From assembly GCA_949130495.1 (NCBI GenBank), contig CASBWL010000424.1, positions 308,001 through 372,000 of the forward strand: 64,000 nt of DNA. Direction: 5' to 3'. Positions within the stretch are counted from its first letter, which is position 1. Every line of letters starts with the position of its first letter. Positions 45,807-56,373 of the stretch are shown here, one piece after another. The position numbers and the translations under genes were made by a program. This stretch comes from Sambucus nigra (taxonomy: Eukaryota; Streptophyta; Magnoliopsida; Dipsacales; Adoxaceae). The notes beneath the pieces are model-generated. The model searched no databases and had not been told where the DNA came from. It saw only the letters and a program-made list of their open reading frames with translations.

Positions 45807-48800
45807 TCATAAGAAAAGATGTGGATATTTCTCCCGCATCTCATCCTCACGTTCCCAAGTTGATTCGTTGGCATGATGATGACTCCAATGAACTCTCACT
45901 AGGGGCACCACACGAGATCTTAACTTTTGCTCCCAAAACTCAAGGATAGAAACCGGTTGTTCTTCATAGGAAACATCGGGCTGCAAATCGATATCTTCAA
46001 AAGGAATGTGCCAAAGGGCACCTTCACACCTTCTATACTTCTTCAAAGAGGAGACATGAAATACGTCATGGATTTATTGTAAAGGTTTCGGCAAGGCGAG
46101 TTGGTATGCTATGGGACCAACCTTTGCAATCACCAGGAAAGGTCCAACAAAACGGGGTGCAAGCTTTCCTTTCTTCCCAAAACGTTTAATACCCTTCATC
46201 GGGGACACTCGCACTAACACTTGGTCTCCAACCTCCAATTCCATATGTCTCCTACCCGCATCGGCATAGCTCTTTTGACCATCTCGGGCTATCCGTATGC
46301 GATTTCGAATAAGCTCAATCTTCGAAGAAGTGTCTTGGATCATTTCAGGTCCAAGGAACTTGTTATCACCCACTTCCAACCAACAAGCGGGCGACCTACA
46401 AGGCCTGCCATACAGAGCTTCATAGGGTGCCATTCCGATAGTAAATTGGTAAGAGTTATTATAAGCAAACTCAACCAATGGAAGGTATTGTTCCCAACTG
46501 CCCTTAAAATCGAGTATGCACATACGAAGCATATCCTCCAACATCTGGTTTACCCTTTCGGTCTGATCGTCTGTTTGAGGATGATAGGAAGAGCTCAACT
46601 TCAACTCGGTCCCCATAGCTCCCTGGAAACTCTGCCAAAAGTGGGACACAAATATTTTATCTCGGTCGGAGATAATATTCAAAGGTACCCCGTGGAGTCT
46701 GACGATCTCCTCAATGAACAACTGGGCATAACGAGCGGTATCATAATCGGTGCGCACGGGCAAGAAGTGTGCCTACTTGGTCAAACGGTCGACAATCACC
46801 CAAATTGAGTCGTGACCCTTTTGCGATCTAGGCAAGCCCGTAACAAAGTCCATCGAAATGCTCTCCCGTTTCCATACGGGAATCTCGAGCGGTTGTAACA
46901 AACCTGTCGGTCGATGGTGGTCAATCTTAACCAACTGACAAGTAGTGCATTGAGACACAAACTCGGAGATATCCCTCTTCATACCCGCCCACCAATACAA
47001 ACGACGCATATCCTGGTACATCTTGTCCCCGCCTGGATGCACCGTGAACTTGGACCCGCGGGATTCCGCCATTACCGCACGTCTCCAATCTCCATCGTCG
47101 GGAACCACAAGTCTTCCATGGAAGCGTAGTCCACCCTCAGAACCAATTGAGTACGACTCTGCTCCCTCAGACAACAACTGGCATGTATGGTCTTGACAAA
47201 CTTTATCTCTTTTCTGAGCTTCCACAATCTTTGTTATAATCGTGGGAGTAACCGTCATCACAGAAAGGAATGCTCTCACTCCTGCATCCTCCAGGCTGAG
47301 TTCTTTCCACTTAGCTTTCCACACCTCAGTTAAGTCTCCATCAGGCTTCCTACTCAAGGCATCTGCTACCACATTCGCCTTTCCGGGGTGATAATGAATA
47401 TCAAATTGGTATTCTTTCACAAACTCCAACCAACGACGCTGGCGCATATTCAAATCCTTTTGGGAGAATAAGTATTGTAGTGATTTGTGGTCTGTGAAAA
47501 GACTAAATTTTTCCCCTAAGAGATAATGCCTCCATATCTTCAAGGCAAATACAACGGCGGCAAACTCCAAGTCATGTACCGGATAGTTCCTCTCGTGAGG
47601 CTTCAACTTACGAGAAGCGTACGCAATGGGTTGTCTCTCTTGTTGAAGAACACCTCCTAACCCCAGAAGAGATGCATCAGTGAAGACGAGATATTCCAAT
47701 CCCGGCTTCGGCAATGCCAGGACTGAAGCCGTAGTTAGTCTATCCTTGAGCTCATCAAAAGCCGCTTGACATGTACTGTCCCATATAAATCTTACTCCTT
47801 TCCGGGTTAAATTCGTCAATGGGCTAGCAACCTTGGAAAAGCCCTTAATGAATCGACGGTAATAACCCGCCAAGCCCAGAAAACTACGAACTTCAGTGGG
47901 CGTCGTGGGCTGACCCCATTCCTTTACCGCGATCACCTTACCCGGATCCACAGACACGCCTTGGGATGACACCACATGCCCCAGAAACTGAACTTCCTTC
48001 AACCAGAAGCCACACTTCTCAAACTTTGCATACAATTGATGATCCCTCAATCTCTGCAGGACCAACCGCAAGTGAGCAGCGTGATCCGACTCTGTCTGAG
48101 AATAGACTAGGATGTCATCGATAAATACAATGACAAAATGGTCAAGGAAATCCCTAAACACCCTGTTCATAAGGTCCATAAACACTGCAGGGGCATTGGT
48201 TAGCCCAAAGGGCATAACCAAGAATTCATAAGATCCATAACGGGTCGAAAAGGCCGTCTTGGATACATCTTGCTCTCGTATCCTCAATTGGTGATACCCC
48301 GTCCTCAAATCGATTTTGGAGAAGTAGGAAGCTCCCCTAAGTTGGTCAAACAAATCGTCGATGCGAGGTAAAGGGTATTTATTCCGGATGGTGACTTTAT
48401 TCAACTCCCTATAGTCCACGCATAACCGGAGGGAACCGTCTCTCTTCTTCACAAACAGTACCGGAGCGCCCCACGGTGAGGTACTACGCCTAATAAAGCC
48501 CTGCTCCAGTAGCTTCTGAATCTGATCTCTCAGCTCCCTCATCTCCACCGGAGCCATTCGATAAGGAGCTTTGGCGATCGGTCGAGTTCCCGGCATTAGA
48601 TCAATCACAAACTCTATTTCCCGACTTGGAGGTAATCCCGGTATCTCCCGAAAAATATCTTCAAAATCTCTAACGATCGGAAGAGAATTTAGGGGAACCA
48701 CGACATCTCTCGATGCATCTTCCGCAATACAATATAGATAAGCACTCGTGCTCCCTTCCATGCAAGGCATAACTACTAGGAACATCTCTTGTCCCGGAAC

Positions 48801-50393
48801 CGTAAAAACTATACTCTTCCCGAAACAATTCACTAGAGCACGGTACTTCACTAGCCAATCCATACCCAAAATTACATCGTACCCGACCATATCAAGGACG
48901 AGTAAGTCAGCCTCAAAACACAAGTCACCAAGGTTAATTCCTACGTTTTTACATACGAAGAAAATCAATGAGCCATCGCCCATAGAGGATTCAACGCTAG
49001 TGAAGGTACTTTCAGCAGATTTTATCAAACCTGTAGTCTGGGCAAAACTTCTAGAAATAAAGGAGTGTGTAGCACCCGTATCAAATAGGATTCGACCCAT
49101 ATGCCCATGTATGAGAAACTTACCCTCGATCGCTGGTGGTGCCAGAGGAGATGGAGGGAGTAGAGCCTCCTGAATATGGTAAACCCTTCCGTAATTCAAT
49201 TTCCCCTGTTGAGGAGGAGTAACCAGATTAGGCGCTTGGGGCGGAAACTGTACATACCGCTGCTGTGGGGCCCTAGGAAAATGCCCTCCTACCAACTGAG
49301 GACACGCCCTTTTAAAATGGCCCAGCTCCCCACACTGGAAACATTTATTCGCCGCATTATCCTGATTCCTGCCTTGGTTATTTCGGAATTGCCCCCCACC
49401 TCGGCCCTGTTGGCCTCTACCTCCATTTCCACCTCTACCACCCTGTGGTTGCTGACCACCTTGACCCTGCCTGTTATTATTGCCACCAGCATTAAACCCA
49501 CCGAAACGTTGATGCTTGGACGAATCCCCCTGCTGAGGATCCCTCTCAACCTGCTTGTTCCCCGAGGATTGGGACGAAGAAGATGTTCCCCCTCCGCTCC
49601 CAACTCCTCCCTGTCTCACTATTTGCCTCGCAACCACAACCTTCTTCTTGTTTTGAACAAACAATCTATGCTCTTGACAGTGAAGTAAAGTAGCATTCAT
49701 CACATCACCAAAGGTCACCAGAGATGGATTTCCAAGCAAATGTTGTTTTATTCGCCAATGCAAACCCCCCACAAACTTGGAGATCCTCTTTGCTTCTGGA
49801 GTTACTTCATCCGGTATAAAACTGGCTAACCGGGTAAACTCCTCCTCGTACTCGGCAACCGATCTCTCCCCTTATACCAGATCCTGCTTCCTCTGCATTT
49901 CCCTCTGAACTGTAGGAGGGAAGTACTTTCCATCAAACAAGGCCCAGAAATTTGTAATGGACATAGTATCCCTTTGTTCGGGTGTCGTCATTGACTCCCA
50001 CCAGTGTAAGGCCGGTCCGACAAGATTGAAAGTAACGAGAATTTGCTTTTTCTCCTCACTACATTCCACCATCCTAAGATGGCACTGCATATCTCTCTTC
50101 CACTGGTTCGCCTTGATAACATCCGGACCTCCCTCGAATTCCGGGGGATGTCCCTTAAGGAAAGACTCCCTCACCCGTTCCCACTGAGAAGGTCCCGTAG
50201 GAACTAGTGCTTCTTGTCCCCTCACTTGAGCTTGTGGCATTTGTTGGGCCACTGCAGTCATCGCGGCGTTGACAGCTTGGGCCACAATATTTGCCACTTC
50301 AGCGGCACTGATATTCCCCTGCTGCGGTGGAGGGCCAAACTCATCCTCAACAACCCTATTACGTCTAGCGGGACGTCCTCTCTTCGGCGGCAT
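45807..50393 (-). pseudogene. gag-pol polyprotein of the Tekay-like element (three in-frame stops)
   Basis: One continuous frame from MPPKRGRPAR at 50393 to 45807, about 1530 codons, with stops only at 49872-49874 (TAA, gag), 46773-46775 (TAG, integrase) and 46074-46076 (TAA, before the chromodomain). Order: capsid region; zinc knuckle [14 protein letters not shown] (49343-49302); protease [11 protein letters not shown] (49085); RT with FIDDILVYS (catalytic Asp pair near 48119); RNase [15 protein letters not shown] (about 47680); integrase with an HHCC zinc region (CTTCQLVK near 46940) and a DDE core (IISDRD; Glu in QTERVNQ); chromodomain end LEFWEQKLRSRVVPLVRVHW. No frameshift was seen. The chromodomain of such elements binds heterochromatin marks and steers integration. 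Confidence 0.93.
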
Positions 50394-50559
50394 CTGAGAT
50401 AAAGACGAGATAGAATTAAAACATAATATAGGACAATCTATTTAGCAGAAGATCGCATACATAGGAAGCAAAACAATCCTAACATTAAGTTCTATATCAA
50501 AGAACGCTACGGTAGAACGTGACAAGTCCTCATAGATCCTAAAGACTCTAGAACCCGAT

Positions 50560-50571
50560 GCTCTGATACCA
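50560..50571 (-). other. Primer-binding site, initiator Met tRNA
   Basis: The - strand reads TGGTATCAGAGC, the standard complement of plant tRNA-iMet, two bases inside the 5' LTR. The leader 50394-50559 between it and the gag start shows no ORF. Confidence 0.93.
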
Positions 50572-50573
50572 TC

Positions 50574-53233
50574 TGTGACAACCCGCTATCCGAAATAAAG
50601 GGTGGCCAGCCCTATACCTCGATAAAATAGGAAATCATGGATAATATCATCCTCAACATCACAACAATATACAAAACATAAGGAATAACCACACTATATT
50701 CCAGAAAAATGGGTTATCAAAAACTTTGGTTTTGAAATAAAAAGAAAACATTTTCAACAGCCCATAATAGAAATAGAGGGTGGATACCCCCACATGCATA
50801 CATATGAAACCCAAAAGATACAAAAGGACCGAAAACGTCGGTCAATAATAACCATAAAACATACAAATAGTACCAAGTGTTACATAATAGATCCATTATA
50901 CAATTACAACGGTTTGGGCAACATGCCCGAATATACTGATCATAACTAGAAAACATAAACGGGGGCGACTACACAAACATCCCGTGAAACCCGCACAATG
51001 TCACGGCTCCTCAAAAACATGTGGAAGGGAAGGTCATTACGGGCGACCGTGCGGCGGAACACCTGAACGGATTATATATATACATATACAACAAGAAAGG
51101 AAAACCGGTCAGGGCCGGGTATATGTGATCCAAATAGATAAATGACAGGTATGACAATGATGCGCAAGTAAGCATGGATGATAGTCTAGCATGGTAACAT
51201 CATATAAGGAACTAAAACTGATAAAGGACTACATGGAGTGAGATTCATATTAAAACAGAATTAAAAGTACTTATGAGCCTTTATCATCATTCATCATATT
51301 TCAATTTTAATCTTCTTTGATTTTCCTTATCAGGAATACAAGTATCATCATGTGCTCTTTATGGCACTAATCTCAATAGCATGCTCTTTGTGGCATAAAT
51401 TTGCTCTTTAAGGCATTCATGTTCCACCGAGTCCAACTCGATAATTAGAATAGTCATAAATATAAATATAACGATTCTAAGACTGCCCGTCCGGGTTTCC
51501 CCACTGTGCGCGTCCCTAAATAACCATCATCTTCCAGGGCCTAACATAAGACAACCTGGGATCCTATCGAAATCATCGGGAAGCGGCCATATGCCTGCGG
51601 GGTAGTCAAGACCACACCCAGAATCTCCTACCCATCACAGAAAAATAAAACAAGCGCTCATATGGCCTAGGACTATATCCACCTTGCATTCATTAGCCAG
51701 GGGGCTTCACCTCTCGCACGGACTTCCCTTAAGATGGTATTTAGAGAGGTGTGTAACATCCATTTTATTTATTTCCATTACATGATTTAGTAAATTATCA
51801 TTTACCTTATCAATTTCCCATTTTTAATAAATGTATAAGCTAAATCGGGACTATACGTATTACGTACCGTCATAACAACCTCGATAAAAATTTCAGACTC
51901 CAAAGTTATTTCCAAAGCCTCTTTTAGGCTTTAATATAAACCCTCAAGTCAAATCTAACTCGAGTTGAATTCTAAAGTCTCCAAATTGACCTTAAAGTAT
52001 TCTAGACCCTTATAAAACTACAAGACGAAAGTAATGCTCAAGCATCACTTTAAATTCCCCCTTAAAAGAACTTTAGATGAACCCTTTCGAGTCTAGGATG
52101 TCGACCCAACTCAACTAATACTCTAAACCCTATGTTTACTTCATTTAAGAAGGTCCCTAATTACTAATCCTAAAGAAAAAGGGTTAAAATTTAAAAGAAA
52201 ATTTTTGGAAAAAAATGCAGGGCTACCGAATCGATTCGCCCCCTTGGCCGAATCGATTCGGCCAGAAAATTTGGGTTTCTACATAACTGCCGAATCGATT
52301 CGGATAAATTTCGAATCGATTCGGTTCACAAGACCTGAGCACTGGACTTAACCGAATCGATTCGCCCAGGGGGCCGAATCGATTCGGGCCTGCGATTTTT
52401 GCCAAGAATTGGCTATGGAGTCTTGGACTCCATTTTCTACCCCAACTCAAATTTCTTCAAACCAAACTTATATACCAACATCAAGATTACATCAATGATA
52501 CTATTGACCCTCTTAGACCTCATAAATCATCCCAATCATCTTTGAGTGAATCAAAACCCATAAATACATAAGAAAAACCCTAAGTTTGCTAAACCAAAAT
52601 CAATACATCATTATCACAACAAATCATCTATCTCAAGACACAAATAGCAAGTAAAAACTTGCCTTGATTCAGCAACTTTGCAGATTTCTTGGTGTAGTAG
52701 CAAAAACCTTCTCAATCTCCAAATCTCCAAAGCTTTCTTTCTACTCTTCTCTTTCTCTCTTTGGTTTTGGAAGGAAAATTAGGGTAATTAGAAGACTTAA
52801 TAGGCTTAAGTCGTGTCTTAAGGCAAATGTCCCACTTAATTAACTAATAATGCGATAAAATAATACGCAACTGTATAATTTAGGTACAATCAGTCAAAAA
52901 CGCCCAAAATTTTAAAATACAATATGGTACATTATCTGACTATTTTGCACGTTCCGAAATCAACTGCAACCTCCAAATTATCATTTGGACATTTTAAAAA
53001 TTCAATTTAGGTTCCGGTCTCATAATTAAGCCAAATATCATTTTGAATTCAGATGATATTAATAAGCATGACATAGCAATATTTACCCATAATTATGACC
53101 TGTATGCGAACTCCAAATAAATATCAACTTTTCTATATTGAATTAACATTCAAATCATCACTCAACACTTGTCTCAAATTACTATACTATGTAATTACTA
53201 TAAAATACGGTCTCATAAGCGAGGGTTATTACA
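50574..53233 (-). repeat. 5' LTR of the Tekay-like element
   Basis: 2660 bp, nearly identical to 43075-45758. Its palindrome array at 52227-52386 holds six perfect CGAATCGATTCG copies (52227, 52249, 52291, 52312, 52353, 52375). In the other LTR three of the equivalents carry a change, for example CG to CA near 44838. Confidence 0.95.
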
Positions 53234-53238
53234 AAAGC

Positions 53239-53952
53239 CCAACACTAAACTTGTGCTATCTCCATGTAATTATGACCTTGAAATTTTACCACAAAGACAT
53301 AAACCAAACTTTACCCACCGCAAAAGAACCCACAGCAGTCAGACCCATTAGGATCGATATGCATTGAAGATGAAACAATAGATTAGGCATCGTTAATCTA
53401 TTATACAGATTGTAGCTGAAAATAACACCCATCCATGTGAGACGTATGGATATGAAAAAAATGGAAACAAAGCATAAAGACGATTGGATCCATGATCGAC
53501 TAATGAACGATCAAATACCTCAACCCAATGAAATGGATCAATATCATGTGAATGAATATGAAGAGAAAAAATTTTCACCTTACCATAACAGAGATAACAA
53601 TAAGTTAATCCCAAAACCAAGACAAATCTCTCTCTTTATCCTTTAAACCCAATGGACGCCCATTTCCTCTTTCTTCTATTGAGGTTTATCCGTCGCAAGA
53701 ATCAAGGGGGAAATCAGTCCTCTTAATTAACTCTTGCCTCCACACATTCCCAAGAAGTTAAAATAACAATGTGGACATCTCATAATCGTGCCGCTTGGCA
53801 TTCATCAAGTTGGAGAGCCAAGATTTATATTCCCGAAATTAATTTTATCCAACACTTTGATCAGGTGGACAATCAAAAATGATGTGCCACGTGGATAAGC
53901 TAATTGCAAAGCGTAATAAATGCCTTGTTTTGCATTTTATAGTATTAAGAGA
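53239..53952 (-). mobile_element. Possible second Helitron, 5' end only
   Basis: At 53952 the - strand reads TCTCTTAATACTATAAAATGC after a host A. It is close to the 5' end of the first Helitron (TCTATATTC...ACTATAAAATGC) and to plant Helitron 5' ends in general. Inward of it lies CACGTGGATAAG near 53895. No matching hairpin-CTAG 3' end was found on the left, so the Tekay-like element may have inserted inside this Helitron or the 3' end is lost. No gene is seen in the stretch. Confidence 0.5.
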
Positions 53953-55200
53953 TTATGTTGAATTCATTCAATTTTTATGCACACGGACACGATATGTGCT
54001 TGTATATCTTTTCTCACACTTGCACATATATGTGAATTAAATTGCACTTCTTCAATTTTCTTTTTGTATTGCTGTTAGAAATGTTGCTTATACGAGTGAC
54101 ACATATGATGGAAAGACCTGTATATGTCTCATATGTTTTTTCAGACTAAACTTTATGACATTAATGCTCATACCGTAGTATATATGTTAACTACATCTGC
54201 TGAAGCCCCTAGAGGAAAGAAGATGGTGAATAATATCTCACCAGACTAGATGTTGATTTCACAATATTTGTGTTCTTAAGCTAGTAATTGGATTTTATTT
54301 TTCTCCATCCTGTTCCTTTTTATAGGTTTAGAATTTTTAGAATTTTCTTTGTATTTGCATTGATGGACATCTAAAAGTACTGTGTTACTTTGTTTCGGGA
54401 TTATCACAATGTTTGGGAAGTAGATTATGACTCAACTGATGAGAAGATCGGATTGAATTACAGAATGCTTGCGATGGTCAGTTACCCATATTTTTGCGTA
54501 GCTTCCCATTGTGCTTCGACATTATTTTTTATTACATCCAGTATTATTCCAATGGGATATCGAGTTCAAATTAACATATTTCACACTTTATTACCATGCG
54601 CAGGAGTGGCATCTGGGCAAGCACATATGTGATATTGTTGTTACTGCCAAATTTCAGCAGACTTAACATAAAATTAATCTGTTCACCAAAAAAATGCGCT
54701 AAATATATCACATATGAAGTGGAAAGTGAAGTAAACTGTGAATGTTGTATAATACAATATTTTATTGAACTGATTAAACACAAAAAACACAAGGCGTCAT
54801 TGACGCGGCGTCAACACCAATAATAAGTTAGTCAGGCTAGTGATAAACACGAGTACTTAAAGAAACTTCAGTCAGATAAATGAAAATTTAAACCAGGATA
54901 ATTGAGAAGAATAATCACTTGCAAACAATAGCAGCATCAACAACAACATCATCATCAATAACAACAACAAAATACATGCACCAACCTCCATAATCCAACT
55001 GATCCTTACGGAGCCATTGCAAAATGGATAGAGAAGTTCAAAATATGTGCAAACTTACTGCAATGTAACAGTTGACCTAATCCAAAACAAAGCCCGAGAC
55101 AGAATTTATCGTCAGAACCACAGCTAATCTTCTCAAACTAAGACACCAATATGCAGTAATAAAGAAAAATAGTCAAAGATTAGAAAAAGATAAAGCACCT
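53953..55200. other. Host-like DNA, no supported gene
   Basis: AT-rich. Two + strand coding-like scraps (about 54078-54115, VRNVAYTSDTYDGKTC; about 54390-54475, FRDYHNVWEVDYDSTDEKIG) are unrecognised. Short CAACAACAT-type runs occur near 54925-54970. Nothing else supported. Confidence 0.4.
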
Positions 55201-55204
55201 GTTA

Positions 55205-55395
55205 GATTTTGAAATCATTGGAGAACATTTTGGTACTTTGATGATCCGTCCATGATATTTTCCCTTCAAACGATTTTTAAGCGCATCCAAAGAAAATGAT
55301 GGGACACGGGAAATGAAAGGTCCCCCCCTCCAACCACCACCACCAAAATATTCACAAAGATTATTCCGCCAGTTCCAAAAAATACAAAAGCAACT
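55205..55395 (-). pseudogene. Unrecognised exon-like fragment
   Basis: The - strand has an open stretch reading NNLCEYFGGGGWRGGPFISR followed by VPSFSLDALKNRLKGKYHGR and IIKVPKCSPMISKSNR. Its composition is that of a real protein, but I do not recognise the family. It lies just downstream, same strand, of the POWERDRESS-like fragment and past that protein's expected stop, so it is probably from a different gene. Confidence 0.4.
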
Positions 55396-55559
55396 GCAGT
55401 ATTACAATCATCTAAGAATCATTGGACAAAAAGATTGCAAAACTAACAAGTGACCACTTCTTTATCATTGATGAATTTCACTTACAAAAACTATTGTACA
55501 GTGCGGCAAAAGAGTGATAATTTCCCACTGATGCCTCCTCCAGGAGTCCCTTTCTGAGC

Positions 55560-56260
55560 TTTCTACTACATGCCTATCTTCTCCTTATCTCTCCAAGATT
55601 CCTCCTCTTTGTATTGTCGGGTTTTAGTATAATGAATTTTGATGGCCACCACAGGGTCCAAAATCCCTCCTTTCTTTCCCCACAATATTTATGTTACCTC
55701 GTCTTTGCATCTGAGAGAATAATATGTCCTCGAACTCCTTCATATCTACTATAAAAGGCTTCACTTTGTCAACATCTTGATTCCATTAGAATTCTCAACA
55801 TTACGGTTTACAACTGAAGGTAATGGGTGATGTCGTTTTATATTCGATGAAGGCATCGGGTAATTAATAAATGAAGCTGGATATTTAGCCAACATGACAG
55901 CAGAGTCATGTATAGAAGGAAATCCAGTTTGTATTATGTTCCCATCCCAATAACCATAACTACTCCTTACTAGAACATCCTCTAGAGCCGAATTATTATC
56001 GAGGTTGATTTTTGACAGATCTGATTTTCCATCTACTTTGAATTTTATGTTAAATGAGGATTCACCACTTAATTTAGAGTGTTGAGGGACCCTATCCCGG
56101 TACTCGTGCTTACTACTACAAGATTTATGCTGAGAAGCAGGGTTACTTAGGATCTGACCAAAGAGCTTTACATTACCATTCTTGCATGGTTTTGCTTCAT
56201 CAGACGAACTAAGTTGATGGGGTCTTGGATCAATCATATTTTTGTCATTGTTGAGTAATA
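55560..56260 (-). pseudogene. PWR: C-terminal fragment of a POWERDRESS/NCoR-like SANT corepressor
   Basis: The open frame 56237-55761 contains VKLFGQILSNPAS and SYGYWDGNIIQTGF...AVMLAKYPASFINYP. After two frame changes the - strand continues with DVDKVKPFIVDMKEFED, a short INIVG stretch, and VAIKIHYTKTRQYKEEESWR with a stop near 55565. These blocks, in this order, match the conserved C-terminal third of plant POWERDRESS-type proteins, nuclear SANT-domain partners of HDA9 histone deacetylase. The SANT domains are absent, and frameshifts near 55780 and 55660 make this a pseudogene piece. Family recognition is from memory of conserved blocks. Confidence 0.68.
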
Positions 56261-56373
56261 GTCAATCCCTAGAATACACCATGTTATTTGCTATGGATAT
56301 CTTGATTGGTTAACTATTTTGACCTGGCAGAATGTAATAGATTTATTTAACTGAATCAGCGAATAGGAGGAGA

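Larger units (their letters stand above)
43075..53233 (-). mobile_element. Tekay-like chromodomain Ty3/gypsy retrotransposon
   Basis: Full-length 10.2-kb element. It has LTRs TGTAATAACC...GGTTGTCACA (- strand) at 50574-53233 (5') and 43075-45758 (3'), an initiator-Met tRNA PBS, one gag-pol frame ending in a chromodomain, and a purine tract. Flanks are AAAGT (43070-43074) and AAAGC (53234-53238), a 5-bp target duplication with one change. The LTRs are almost identical by eye, with small indels, so insertion was recent on the scale of this window. It is probably part of the Tekay/Del chromovirus clade, judged from LTR size and domain order. Confidence 0.95.

Noticed and set aside
46221..46808. 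195-aa open frame on +
   Set aside because: Antisense shadow of the Tekay-like integrase core.
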